Shown: positions 31,580 through 41,061 of the stretch, one piece after another
Position numbering within the stretch: position 1 is the first letter of the stretch
Layout of the letters: every line of letters starts with the position of its first letter
Assembly (NCBI RefSeq): GCF_025685425.1
Contig: NZ_JAGTAS010000057.1
Span: forward strand, 434,001-498,000
Direction of reading: 5' to 3'
Length of the DNA: 64,000 nucleotides
DNA from: Terriglobus albidus
Lineage (GTDB): Bacteria; Acidobacteriota; Terriglobia; Terriglobales; Acidobacteriaceae
Translations under genes and position numbers: made by a program
The notes under the pieces: model-generated
What the model saw: the letters and a program-made list of their open reading frames with translations, nothing else
Database searches by the model: none
Told to the model about the DNA's origin: nothing

Positions 31580-31608
31580 TTGACTTCGAATTCTGGTTTG
31601 CATATCTT
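31580..31608 (+). promoter_or_regulatory. groESL sigma-70 promoter
   Basis: TTGACT at 31580-31585 and TATCTT at 31603-31608 are separated by 17 bases, an optimal spacing. The CIRCE element begins at the last base of the -10 box, which is the usual place for HrcA to block initiation. Confidence 0.7.
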
Positions 31609-31634
31609 TAGCAATCGGAAGGCGTGAGTGCTAA
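31608..31634 (+). promoter_or_regulatory. CIRCE element (HrcA operator)
   Basis: TTAGCAATC, nine bases, then GAGTGCTAA: eight of nine left-arm bases match the consensus TTAGCACTC and the right arm is perfect. It implies HrcA control of heat-inducible groESL. hrcA itself is not in the window. Confidence 0.92.
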
Positions 31635-31671
31635 TTCCGCCGGACCAACCATTTCAAGGAGAAGTCAACAC

Positions 31672-31968
31672 ATGGCATCGACGAAGTTTACCCCGCTGCA
31701 TGACCGCATTCTGGTCAAGCGCGTAGAAGAGGGCGAGACTCTGCGCGGCGGCATCATCATCCCCGATTCAGCGAAGGAAAAGCCCTCGCAGGGCGAGGTT
31801 ATTGCAGTGGGCAAGGGCAAGTCGAACGATGAGGGCAAGGTCTTCCCGCTTGATGTGAAGGTGGGCGACAAGATCCTCTTCGGCAAGTACTCCGGCACCG
31901 AGATCAAGCTCGACGGAGAAGAGTTCCTGATCATGCGCGAGGAAGAAGTCCTCGGCATTGTCAAGTAA
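31672..31968 (+). CDS. groES: Co-chaperonin GroES
   Basis: 98 residues from the ATG at 31672 (AAGGAG upstream; an open frame to 31624 is not used). It has the standard Cpn10 sequence: [20 protein letters not shown], the mobile loop [20 protein letters not shown] and a C-terminal [14 protein letters not shown]. It forms the heptameric lid of GroEL. It is controlled by the CIRCE element and is co-transcribed with groEL 95 bp downstream. Confidence 0.97.
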   Translation: MASTKFTPLHDRILVKRVEEGETLRGGIIIPDSAKEKPSQGEVIAVGKGKSNDEGKVFPLDVKVGDKILFGKYSGTEIKLDGEEFLIMREEEVLGIVK

Positions 31969-32051
31969 ATCTCACAATCGAGTTGTATCCCTGCCCTTTC
32001 GTCGGGCATGGACGAATCCTATCTCGCCCGTTCTGCGGGCTAACGAACTAG

Positions 32052-33731
<1,680 letters not shown>

Positions 33732-33770
33732 GTCCTACGCGGACGGCGAATCGCGCCTATGGCGCAAGCA

Positions 33771-33797
33771 GAACGGCCCCGGTTTCCGGGGCCGTTC
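33771..33797 (+). terminator. groEL terminator
   Basis: A perfect 12-bp stem, GAACGGCCCCGG and its complement around TTT, is followed by TTATTT. It lies 39 bases after the groEL stop. Confidence 0.9.
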
Positions 33798-33821
33798 TTA
33801 TTTCAACAGAAGGAAGGCCAC

Positions 33822-34817
33822 GTGGAGCCTACAAAACGTGCACGCAAAATAGCTGAAACCTACAAAACCACTACGGGTGAAGACCTCATCGTTATCGACG
33901 CCAGTACGTTTCAGACGCAACTAGGCTCCCTCTCGACCACCATGATCAACCTCTTGGAGCGAGAAGCCGCTAAGGTCAAGCCGCATCCGTATTTAAATGA
34001 CGACCTGGCAATGATGCTTCGACAGATGCGAACAACCTGTGACCTTCTTTTCTATCTCAACGCGGACGAAAAGATAGACGGAGATCCATCCTACCGCCAA
34101 GGATACGGATTCGTCTTTTTACCCTTAATCCGCTCGATGATTGACGGCCTTTACAACATCACTGCGCTCTTGGATGACTCTTTGCGCGCCAAACAATTTC
34201 GGTCCATCGGTTATCGCAACATCTTAGACGGATTAGAAGAAGATAAAAACCGATATGGAACCGATCGTAGATGGATCAACTACTGCGACCAGAAGATTCG
34301 CGCTCTCTCGATAGAGTGGAGACAATGCGGGTTCACCGAAGATGAAATCAGACAGGCCAAGCCATGGCCGACATTGGGTGCTTACCTCCGAAACAAACCT
34401 ACAAACACGCCACACAAGCTGTTCCTAAGTCAACTGACATATGGTTTTTGGCGTGAGTATTCCGCACTATCTCATGTGACTTTTGAAGGGCTAAAGGCAA
34501 TCTTCCCGTTCATCGGGAAAGATCGTATCCCACGCGAAGCGCGAGATCGAATCGAAGATGAAGGGCATCGGGTTCTCACGATGCATATTGCTCGGGCTTC
34601 CGGAATTCTCCTATGTACCCTGACCGAACTACAAGTGCATTACATGTTTCCGGAATCCAATATTCCCAACCGATTGCACATAATATGGGACGCCCTAAAC
34701 CAATTACCCGAGGTACGGGAACTGTACGAAACCAGATATAAGTCCCTCATGCTAAGAAACCGAATTTTGTCGGGACCCGAGATTCCTGCAGAATTCCGGA
34801 GGTATTTCAAACAATAG
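33822..34817 (+). CDS. Unknown protein, lower-GC accessory gene
   Basis: 331 residues from the GTG at 33822, chosen because AAGGAAGG lies just upstream and because earlier codons run through the groEL terminator. The protein is mostly helical, with many Trp/Tyr/Arg residues, no signal peptide and no motif I can assign. Stretches such as LIRSMIDGLYNITALLDD and FWREYSALSHVTFEGLKAIF recall large uncharacterised helical bundle proteins encoded in accessory regions. Codon use is clearly more AT-rich than groEL. It is followed by a decayed transposase end, so it looks acquired. Confidence 0.65.
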   Translation: MEPTKRARKIAETYKTTTGEDLIVIDASTFQTQLGSLSTTMINLLEREAAKVKPHPYLNDDLAMMLRQMRTTCDLLFYLNADEKIDGDPSYRQGYGFVFLPLIRSMIDGLYNITALLDDSLRAKQFRSIGYRNILDGLEEDKNRYGTDRRWINYCDQKIRALSIEWRQCGFTEDEIRQAKPWPTLGAYLRNKPTNTPHKLFLSQLTYGFWREYSALSHVTFEGLKAIFPFIGKDRIPREARDRIEDEGHRVLTMHIARASGILLCTLTELQVHYMFPESNIPNRLHIIWDALNQLPEVRELYETRYKSLMLRNRILSGPEIPAEFRRYFKQ

Positions 34818-34942
34818 CAATATGAAATAACCACACACTCTTTCCACACATTGCTACGTGTCGCTTATGCGCTTATCCGGCACGTTTACATGTCTACTTT
34901 TGCAACGGCCGTCTGAACCATTGCCGTTATCATGGAACCTTC
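34818..34942. other. Gap between accessory gene and transposase remnant
   Basis: No gene or named site was seen here. The AT-rich start continues the composition of the accessory gene. The right part may be decayed upstream sequence of the transposase, since words such as the histidine-motif region cannot be recovered in any frame. Confidence 0.3.
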
Positions 34943-35146
34943 ATGCAGGCACTCAAGGTCTCAGTCGCGAAGCGTTCTTCGCAGAAACCATTCTGGCTAC
35001 CCCGCTATTACGACTTCAATGTGTTAACTACGGCCAAGATTCGGGAAAAGATTGATTACATACATAACAACCCCGTTGTTCGAGGTCTGGTTCCCTCTGC
35101 CGAGATGTGGCAATGGTCGAGTTACGACATTCCCATCGTCGTTTAG
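34943..35146 (+). pseudogene. REP-associated tyrosine transposase, C-terminal remnant
   Basis: A 67-codon frame reads ALKVSVAKRSSQKPFWLPRY, then YDFNVLTTAKIREKIDYIHN, then NPVVRGLVPSAEMWQWSSYD. This is the characteristic C-terminal third of RAYT (IS200/IS605-like Y1) transposases, whose usual forms are PFWQRRYYDFNV, YIHRNPVKRGLV and WRWSSY. The HUH and catalytic tyrosine parts upstream are gone. A REP hairpin follows directly, and a second, more decayed copy lies near 38.8 kb. Confidence 0.8.
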
Positions 35147-35154
35147 ACTTCAGT

Positions 35155-35205
35155 GCCATCGAACCCACCCTAGCGTTGCGAGGGTGGGGCACCCGAAATG
35201 GGTGA
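35155..35205. repeat. REP hairpin after transposase remnant 1
   Basis: GTGCCATCGAACCCACCCT-AGCGTTGCG-AGGGTGGGGCACCCG forms a hairpin on ACCCT/AGGGT and ends in the GGGGCACCCG word. The same sequence follows the second transposase remnant. Confidence 0.7.
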
Positions 35206-35272
35206 ACGATCTTCCCTCTTCACCAGTCACCGGGTGTTCTTTTATCTATGAGAAATAGTTGGATGCCATTCC

Positions 35273-37696
35273 CTAGTGCACGACGGACACGATCTGTGCG
35301 TCGGGTTCAGTCCACGGCTTAGCGCCTGAATACGTAAGGCGGCCGTTTGTATCATCCCAGTGCAGCTTCGTAGTCTCGCCCTTTCCCTTCTCATAGGAGT
35401 ACGTCATTCCGTCATCAGAAAAGAGGGTGAGGTCGGCATCATTCCCCGGGTAAACCTTCACTGCGGCAATGGACTGTTTGTCTTGCGTGCTCAGGATAGG
35501 AGATCCCAGAGGAACGATCGACCCCGCGCGCACAAACAATGGAATCGTATCGATCGGTGCGGCAACCGTAATCGCCTGCCCACCCTTAATACGCTCATTT
35601 GTCCAGTAGTTGTACCAATCGCAGCCTGCTGGGAGATACACACTCCTGCTTGTTGCCCCCTGCTCAGATACAGGAGCCACGAGAAACGCGGGACCGAACA
35701 TATACTCATCGCGTATGTCCGCAACCGCTGGATCACGCGGAAAGTCCATAAACAAGGCCCGCATAAACGGAGCTCCTGTCTGGTAGGTCTGATAGGCCAG
35801 CGAATAGATGTAGGGCAGAAGCTGGTAGCGCAGACGGAGATATTTTTCGAGGATAGGCTCAGCCTGCTTGCCATAAGACCAGACCTCGTTGTGCATTCTC
35901 TCGCCATGAGTACGCATGACCGGCTGAAAGACACCCCATTCAAACCACCGCACAAATAACTCTGGATAGTCGGCGTAACGGTCCACATTCGCCTCAACAT
36001 CGGAAGGATCGATCAGCGGCGCATGCTCAGGTTTATATCCGGAAGGAAGCTGCGGAGAGAAGAAACCGGCGATGTCCGTATCCCAGTACGGCATGCCACT
36101 CGCGGTGAAATTGAGCCCTGCGGGGATGGACCGCTTCAACATGTCCCAGGTCGAAACGATGTCGCTCGACCAGAATACGGTCCCGTTCCGTTGTGCTCCG
36201 AGATACGCTGCACGTGCCAGCAGCATGACTCGGCGGCTGTCTCCAAAATCTCGGCGGAAGCCGTCATACACCGAAGCGGTATGAAACAACGGGTACACGT
36301 TGTAGTTCTGCTTTCCCGAACCGATGTAAAAAAGGTCCTTTTCAGGATCGACATCCGGCTCAGTCTCATCGAGCCAGATATAGTCGAAGCCATACGGCTT
36401 GACGTAGCGATCACGGATCTGATCCCACCACCACTTCGCCGCGTCAGGGTTCGTAGTATCCAGATTCGGCCCGATCTCCTTGGTATATCCTCCTCGGTCG
36501 GGTGTTCCATCGGCCTTGTGGATCAGCCACCCTTTCTTCAATAACGTGTCATAAAAACGGGTGCCTTCTGAATAGTGAGGCCACACACTCAGTAGCGTTG
36601 TCACACCTTCCGTATGCAGCCTTTTGTTCATGGCTGCAGGATCAGGCCAACGTGCGGGGTCCAGATCCATTTCCCCCTGCCGCGTCATGTTGAGGAAATC
36701 CACCACAAGCACATCGAGCGGCAGATTCCGATCGCGATATCCTTTCGCGACCGCCTCCAGCTCTGACTGCGTGGGATAGATCGCTTTACTTTGGATGAAG
36801 CCGTAGGCTGCTTTTGGCAATAAGTGCGTGACACCTGTCAACGCCCGGTATCCCGAATAGATCTCGTCACTATTCTCTCCGGCGATAACAAAGAACGAAA
36901 CACGGTCACCCTTTTCGGAGGACCACACATTTTGCTGGTTGAACCCAAGATCAATGGTTGTCTTCGATGGGTTATCCCATACCAATCCATAGCCTCGGCT
37001 TGAAACCATGAACGGCACGCAAACTGTCTCGCCAGAGACGGCTCCATAGTCATGCCAGCACTGAATCCTGTGATCGCGCAGATCCAGAAAGCCCTGCTGG
37101 TGTTGGCCCAGGCCATAGTAGTGTTCATCCTGCGGCGCATCGAATGTGGCGGAGATGCGATAGTCCGTTGGCGTCGCTGGATTTTGGCTATCTGCGACCA
37201 TCGACCACTTTTCGAGCTTCAATAACTGTTTGCCATTTGCCGTCGAGATCGAAATCGCATCGTTATAGGGTCCACGTCCGTTGCCATAAAATACCTTGTC
37301 TCGCAGCTGCTGATTCAAACGGTCGAGAGGCATCGGGCGTGGAGAGGGAAGATTTTCGGGCGCAACCTTCACTATTAATTGTGCTGATTGGAATACATCG
37401 TACCCGTCCGTCCCTGTCACATGTCGCCAGCCTGCCGCGTCTTTTTGCCCGGAGATGCCCGCTCCCGGGGACGCTGACGCAGCCGACTTTACGCTGCTCA
37501 ACGTGATTCGTAGGATGTTCGCACCGTACGGCTCAATTATGATTTCCCGATCGTTGCGGTCGAGCACAAAACTCTTGGCAGATTCCTGCCCACTCACGCA
37601 CGTAACTGCCCCGACAGCCAGCATCGCCACGAGCAAACTGTTCCGGGAGAAAGGCACGCATTTCAAAGACTTTTCGCAAATCGGACCACGTAACAC
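35273..37696 (-). CDS. Exported GH31 alpha-glucosidase/alpha-xylosidase
   Basis: An 807-residue protein with a signal peptide (SLLVAMLAVGAVTCVSG), an N-terminal beta-sandwich with FGLGQH-like YYGLGQHQQGFLDLRD, and a GH31 barrel. The nucleophile is D443 in WLDETEPD, in place of the common WxDMxE form. GMPYWDTDIAGFF and MRTHGERMHNEVW complete the substrate pocket. It acts outside the cytoplasm on alpha-linked glucose or xylose side chains. The TEP variant and export suggest alpha-xylosidase or oligosaccharide use, but specificity is open. Its GC content matches the chromosome, unlike the genes on either side. Confidence 0.88.
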   Translation of the reverse strand: MLRGPICEKSLKCVPFSRNSLLVAMLAVGAVTCVSGQESAKSFVLDRNDREIIIEPYGANILRITLSSVKSAASASPGAGISGQKDAAGWRHVTGTDGYDVFQSAQLIVKVAPENLPSPRPMPLDRLNQQLRDKVFYGNGRGPYNDAISISTANGKQLLKLEKWSMVADSQNPATPTDYRISATFDAPQDEHYYGLGQHQQGFLDLRDHRIQCWHDYGAVSGETVCVPFMVSSRGYGLVWDNPSKTTIDLGFNQQNVWSSEKGDRVSFFVIAGENSDEIYSGYRALTGVTHLLPKAAYGFIQSKAIYPTQSELEAVAKGYRDRNLPLDVLVVDFLNMTRQGEMDLDPARWPDPAAMNKRLHTEGVTTLLSVWPHYSEGTRFYDTLLKKGWLIHKADGTPDRGGYTKEIGPNLDTTNPDAAKWWWDQIRDRYVKPYGFDYIWLDETEPDVDPEKDLFYIGSGKQNYNVYPLFHTASVYDGFRRDFGDSRRVMLLARAAYLGAQRNGTVFWSSDIVSTWDMLKRSIPAGLNFTASGMPYWDTDIAGFFSPQLPSGYKPEHAPLIDPSDVEANVDRYADYPELFVRWFEWGVFQPVMRTHGERMHNEVWSYGKQAEPILEKYLRLRYQLLPYIYSLAYQTYQTGAPFMRALFMDFPRDPAVADIRDEYMFGPAFLVAPVSEQGATSRSVYLPAGCDWYNYWTNERIKGGQAITVAAPIDTIPLFVRAGSIVPLGSPILSTQDKQSIAAVKVYPGNDADLTLFSDDGMTYSYEKGKGETTKLHWDDTNGRLTYSGAKPWTEPDAQIVSVVH

Positions 37697-37904
37697 AGTT
37701 CCACCTCGTGACAGCCAGCACTCACTCTGTTCGAACCTTTGTCGGATTCAACCGCTGGGATCGAATGTTGTTTTGCCGAAAGAGCGGGCACACCAATCTT
37801 ACCTTCGAGAATTGGACGGCGCTGAGCCTCAAACAACGAGTAACCAGAGACCGCAGCGGTATTGATGAGCACCGAGACGGGCTGGTCGGACTGTCGATAA
37901 CCAG

Positions 37905-37996
37905 GGGTATGGACGACATGTACCAAGTCCTGCGCCGAGGGGCGAACACGCGTTGTGGCGCAAGCAGAACGGCTCCGATTTCCGGGTCCGTTCTGC
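37905..37996 (+). pseudogene. Vestige of a groEL 3' end with its terminator
   Basis: The segment aligns with 33711-33797 across the groEL tail, stop region and terminator. GGTATGGACGACATGTACC matches GGCATGGACGGCATGTACT, AAGTCCTGCGC matches AAGTCCTACGC, and TGGCGCAAGCAGAACGGC is common to both. The stop TAA has become CAA, and the terminator stem (CAGAACGG...CCGTTCTG) is only partly preserved. No further groEL sequence is recognised upstream. Confidence 0.78.
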
Positions 37997-38046
37997 TTTT
38001 GACAAATTTCTATTTGTGCACCGGATGTCCCGTGCTACAAAGCTTC

Positions 38047-38622
38047 ATGGGATATCTAGGGCTGAGCGAGCCTGCAGAAAAGCAGGACAATATCTTCCAG
38101 CGCCTTTTCTGGCCGAGTGACCACGCAGGAGAGGCCGATACACTCGGGCAACAGGGATTTTGGATATGCGCTGTTGTAGCGATAATCTCCCTGGTCGCAC
38201 TGTCTGTCCAAAGACATTGGATCCTCGCCCTGCTCTCCTTTGCATTCTTTCTATTAGGCGGAATTGGAGTTCGCGAACACAGTACTCCAGCAGCTGTATT
38301 TGTAGCACTGGCTTATGCACTCAACCAGGCTCTCGGACTCTTCCTTGGCCAGTTCCCAGGGTTTCTGGCATTTGTTGCCTGCGTCCTGCTCATTGCAAAC
38401 ATTCGTGGCACGTGGATTGCCTCGCAACATAAATTTTCGGGAGACCCGGATGCATTTCCCGAGCGGCTAAACAGCACGTTTCGCGACAAACTCGTCGACC
38501 AGATGCCCGCAAAGGTGTGGCCTAGGACAAAGATTCTGTTCTTCGTCATAGCCGCACTCTATATGTTGCTAACCCTTTTTGGGACTGCCGCAATCCTGGT
38601 TGGGAGCTTTACAAAGCGGTAA
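38047..38622 (+). CDS. Unknown membrane protein
   Basis: 191 residues from the ATG at 38047; the frame is open further left but only through the groEL vestige. There are four or five hydrophobic segments (WICAVVAIISLVALSV, ILALLSFAFFLLGGIGV, AALYMLLTLFGTAAILVGS and others) and a polar loop between them. No family is recognised. No clear Shine-Dalgarno is present. The gene lies between the groEL vestige and the second transposase remnant, and its base composition is lower in GC than the surrounding chromosome, which suggests acquisition. Confidence 0.55.
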   Translation: MGYLGLSEPAEKQDNIFQRLFWPSDHAGEADTLGQQGFWICAVVAIISLVALSVQRHWILALLSFAFFLLGGIGVREHSTPAAVFVALAYALNQALGLFLGQFPGFLAFVACVLLIANIRGTWIASQHKFSGDPDAFPERLNSTFRDKLVDQMPAKVWPRTKILFFVIAALYMLLTLFGTAAILVGSFTKR

Positions 38623-38754
38623 ACCAGGATTGGCACAATGATGGGGAAGGCAACCGTCACTCACATCTCCATGTTCCTCAATCCTTGCGCTCTTTCCCCT
38701 GTTTTCTTCCAGCGCAGCGGTCACGTTGCAAGTCCACGCTCACCGGGCATCTGG

Positions 38755-38850
38755 ATCCGGTCGTTCGAGGCCTAGTTCCCTTTCCCGAGATGTAGAAGCG
38801 GTTAAGCTAATACCATCCCTCTCGTCGTTTAGAGTCTCGTGCCATCGAAC
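38755..38850 (+). pseudogene. REP-associated transposase remnant 2
   Basis: The DNA aligns with the end of the first remnant: CGTTCGAGGCCTAGTTCCCT matches TGTTCGAGGTCTGGTTCCCT, CCCGAGATGT matches GCCGAGATGT, and TCGTCGTTTAGA is shared. Stop codons now interrupt the reading frame (GLV has become GL-stop), so it is more decayed than the copy at 34.9 kb. Confidence 0.75.
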
Positions 38851-38926
38851 CCACCCTAGCGTTGCGAGCGTTCACCCGACCGAACGGAGTTCGGTTGGGG
38901 GCCCGAGGGTGGGGCACCCGAACAAG
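38840..38926. repeat. REP hairpin after transposase remnant 2, with inserted hairpin
   Basis: GTGCCATCGAACCCACCCT and AGCGTTGCGAG repeat the sequence after remnant 1. Here, however, about 35 bases containing ACCGAAC-GGA-GTTCGGT are inserted before the GGTGGGGCACCCG end. Confidence 0.68.
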
Positions 38927-38946
38927 GGATGAATCTGTTAGAGCCT

Positions 38947-39945
38947 CTAGATCACATCAATCACAATCTTCCCCTTCGCCTTGCCGCTCTCGACGAGTTC
39001 ATGCGCTTCGAGTGCGGTTTCAAAGGTAAAGCGACGCTCGTCAACCATGGGCCGCAGCTTGCCCTGCTCCACCATGCGAGTCACTTCTCGCAGGATCCAC
39101 CCGTGATGACCGCGGCGCTCCCTGGTAAGCAGTGGCAGCAGGACGAAAACACCTGAGTAGCTGGCGCCGCGACGTGAGAGCGCTTTCAAGTCATGCGCTC
39201 CCCATCCATAGCAACTGGCTACACGTCCGTAGTTGCGAATCGCGGCCATGCAGTCATCCAGCGGTTTGCCGCCAACCGTGTCATAACCGACATCGAACCC
39301 GACACCGCCGGTGTAGCGCTGTACATACTGTTCCACCGGCTCATCGCGATCGATAGGCGTTGCACCATAGCTTCGAACGATCTCTGCCTTACCGTCCGAG
39401 ACTGTCGCAAAGACTTTGGCTCCCGCGGAGACGGCCATCTGTACAACAATATGACCGACACCACCCGCACCGCCTGTGACGAGGACGCGATCCCCAGCCT
39501 GCACCTGCGCACGGTCCGCGAGGCCTTCATACGCTGTAAGCGAGACCAGGGGCAGACTAGCCGCCTCCCGCATAGTCAGGCTCTTTGGCTTCGGAGCAAT
39601 CAGGTCCGCATCGACGGCCATGTACTCCGCCAGTGATCCCTGGATGCCGCCGGCTCCTCCGGCAAGACCGTACACTTCGTCGCCTACTTCAAACTCAGAG
39701 ACACCGATACCGACCGCCTCCACCACGCCGGCCATATCCGTACCCAGAATGCACGGCGCTGTCATCCCGCCATGTGGAGCCTTACCGGTACGGATCTTGC
39801 TGTCGATGGGGTTTACGCCACTGGCATGAACACGAACCAAGACGTCATGGTCACCAATCCTGGGTTGAGGGACTTCGGCGATCCGGAATGCTCCGGTTTC
39901 AAAGCTGTCGACAACAAGGGCCTTCATGGTCATATCTGCGGTCAA
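38947..39945 (-). CDS. Zinc-independent medium-chain quinone oxidoreductase
   Basis: About 332 residues; the listed start is a TTG at 39945 with GGAG eight bases upstream, while ATGs at 39933 and 39927 would begin at MTMKAL or MKAL. The MDR fold has VLVRVHASGVNPIDSKIRTG, GTDMAGVVEAVG and a Rossmann motif in DRVLVTGGAGGVGHIVVQMA. No structural or catalytic zinc cysteines are seen, which places it with quinone reductases (QOR/zeta-crystallin type) using NADPH. It is preceded by the transposase remnant and ends just after the REP hairpin. Confidence 0.85.
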   Translation of the reverse strand: MTADMTMKALVVDSFETGAFRIAEVPQPRIGDHDVLVRVHASGVNPIDSKIRTGKAPHGGMTAPCILGTDMAGVVEAVGIGVSEFEVGDEVYGLAGGAGGIQGSLAEYMAVDADLIAPKPKSLTMREAASLPLVSLTAYEGLADRAQVQAGDRVLVTGGAGGVGHIVVQMAVSAGAKVFATVSDGKAEIVRSYGATPIDRDEPVEQYVQRYTGGVGFDVGYDTVGGKPLDDCMAAIRNYGRVASCYGWGAHDLKALSRRGASYSGVFVLLPLLTRERRGHHGWILREVTRMVEQGKLRPMVDERRFTFETALEAHELVESGKAKGKIVIDVI

Positions 39946-40023
39946 AAGGAGAACTCCAGTCTCCTTAGACTACTGCGTCCGGAAAAATGGACCACAGTTT
40001 GATGACAATGACCGTCCCTTGCC

Positions 40024-40953
40024 TTATCGCGGCGAAGCCTGCACCATCATCGGCCCACTCACCTTCGCACCCTCGACGGAGACATGGAAGCGTTGCAGAC
40101 CTTTGCCCCCACCTTCGAATTCCACACGGTAGGTGTCGTACAGCGCATCACTAAACTGCTTGAGGAACGGGCCAAAGCTGGGCGGATTTCCGGTTCCAAG
40201 ATAGTAGGCTGTTCCGCCCGTGGCGGCAGCGACGTCAGTGAGGTAGTTCTGGCCACTAAAGGAGGCCTGCATACCCCGCAGCGCCGCGCCGGTAAAGTAG
40301 ATGGAGTAAACCGCCACACCGGCACGCTGCGCATCGCCCTTGGCTGCGTCGACATACGGACTGCTCTGATTCAGCGGACTCGTGCTGCCGTTATAAGGAT
40401 CGACACCGCTGGTGATCATCAGAACGATATGCGCCTTGCCGTCGGGTTGCCACTTCTTTACAAAGTCCGAGAGACAGAAGTACGGACTGGCGCTCGCTCC
40501 CGGTTGGGCAGTTGGCAGCCGGACAGCCTTAGCCGCGGCATCGTGTTCTGTGGTGAATCCCTGCTCGGTGATGACACGGCCGTTCTGCATATAGCCGACC
40601 GTCACGGCCACATCCTGAGGTAGTGATTGAATAAAACTCTGAATATCGCCCAGCATGCGGCCGAAACTGCTCTGCAGACCATCATCGATCAGAATTGCCA
40701 GTTCCACACCTGTTCCCTGCCCATGCCCTGAGCCGCTAAGGACAGGATTCCACGCGGTGATGCGACGATCGTCATTGCCAAACTTCACCTTGACCTGAGA
40801 GATATCAATACGCGGAGCTTCCGGGCCACGCTTATCCTCAACGCGCACCAGGGCCGATGTCGAGACCGGCCCTTCTACCTGTGCGACCGCCGTAACGGTC
40901 AATACCGCCGTAGCGCTCAATACTCTGATCAGCGCGAATCGTAACCAACGCAT
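40024..40953 (-). CDS. VWFA-related acidobacterial secreted protein
   Basis: 309 residues from the ATG at 40953, preceded by a perfect AGGAGG. A signal peptide (FALIRVLSATAVLTVTAVA) comes before a von Willebrand A-like domain: VELAILIDDGLQSS replaces the usual DxSxS metal motif, and AHIVLMITSGVDPYNG is the second core strand. It matches the VWFA-related domain described in Acidobacteria (TIGR03436). Function is unknown; protein-protein or surface binding is inferred. It follows the giant TonB receptor gene with a terminator between them. Confidence 0.82.
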   Translation of the reverse strand: MRWLRFALIRVLSATAVLTVTAVAQVEGPVSTSALVRVEDKRGPEAPRIDISQVKVKFGNDDRRITAWNPVLSGSGHGQGTGVELAILIDDGLQSSFGRMLGDIQSFIQSLPQDVAVTVGYMQNGRVITEQGFTTEHDAAAKAVRLPTAQPGASASPYFCLSDFVKKWQPDGKAHIVLMITSGVDPYNGSTSPLNQSSPYVDAAKGDAQRAGVAVYSIYFTGAALRGMQASFSGQNYLTDVAAATGGTAYYLGTGNPPSFGPFLKQFSDALYDTYRVEFEGGGKGLQRFHVSVEGAKVSGPMMVQASPR

Positions 40954-41009
40954 GGCGAACCTCCTGCGGCTTATAAGACGCGTGATATCGAGAAAAAGAT
41001 ACAAACGCA

Positions 41010-41039
41010 CGAAGGGCCGGAGAATCCTCCGGCCCTTCG
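41010..41039. terminator. Terminator between TonB receptor and VWFA genes
   Basis: A perfect stem, GAAGGGCCGGAG and CTCCGGCCCTTC around AATC, extended by C-G. In the minus direction a T-rich stretch (TTTGTATCTTTTTCT) follows, so it terminates the receptor gene. Confidence 0.82.
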
Positions 41040-41061
41040 CAACTTGTTGGCAGTTGCAGTG

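Noticed and set aside
37708..38046. N-terminal extension of the membrane protein to 37708
   Set aside because: This part of the frame runs through the groEL vestige and its terminator and lacks hydrophobic or domain signals.
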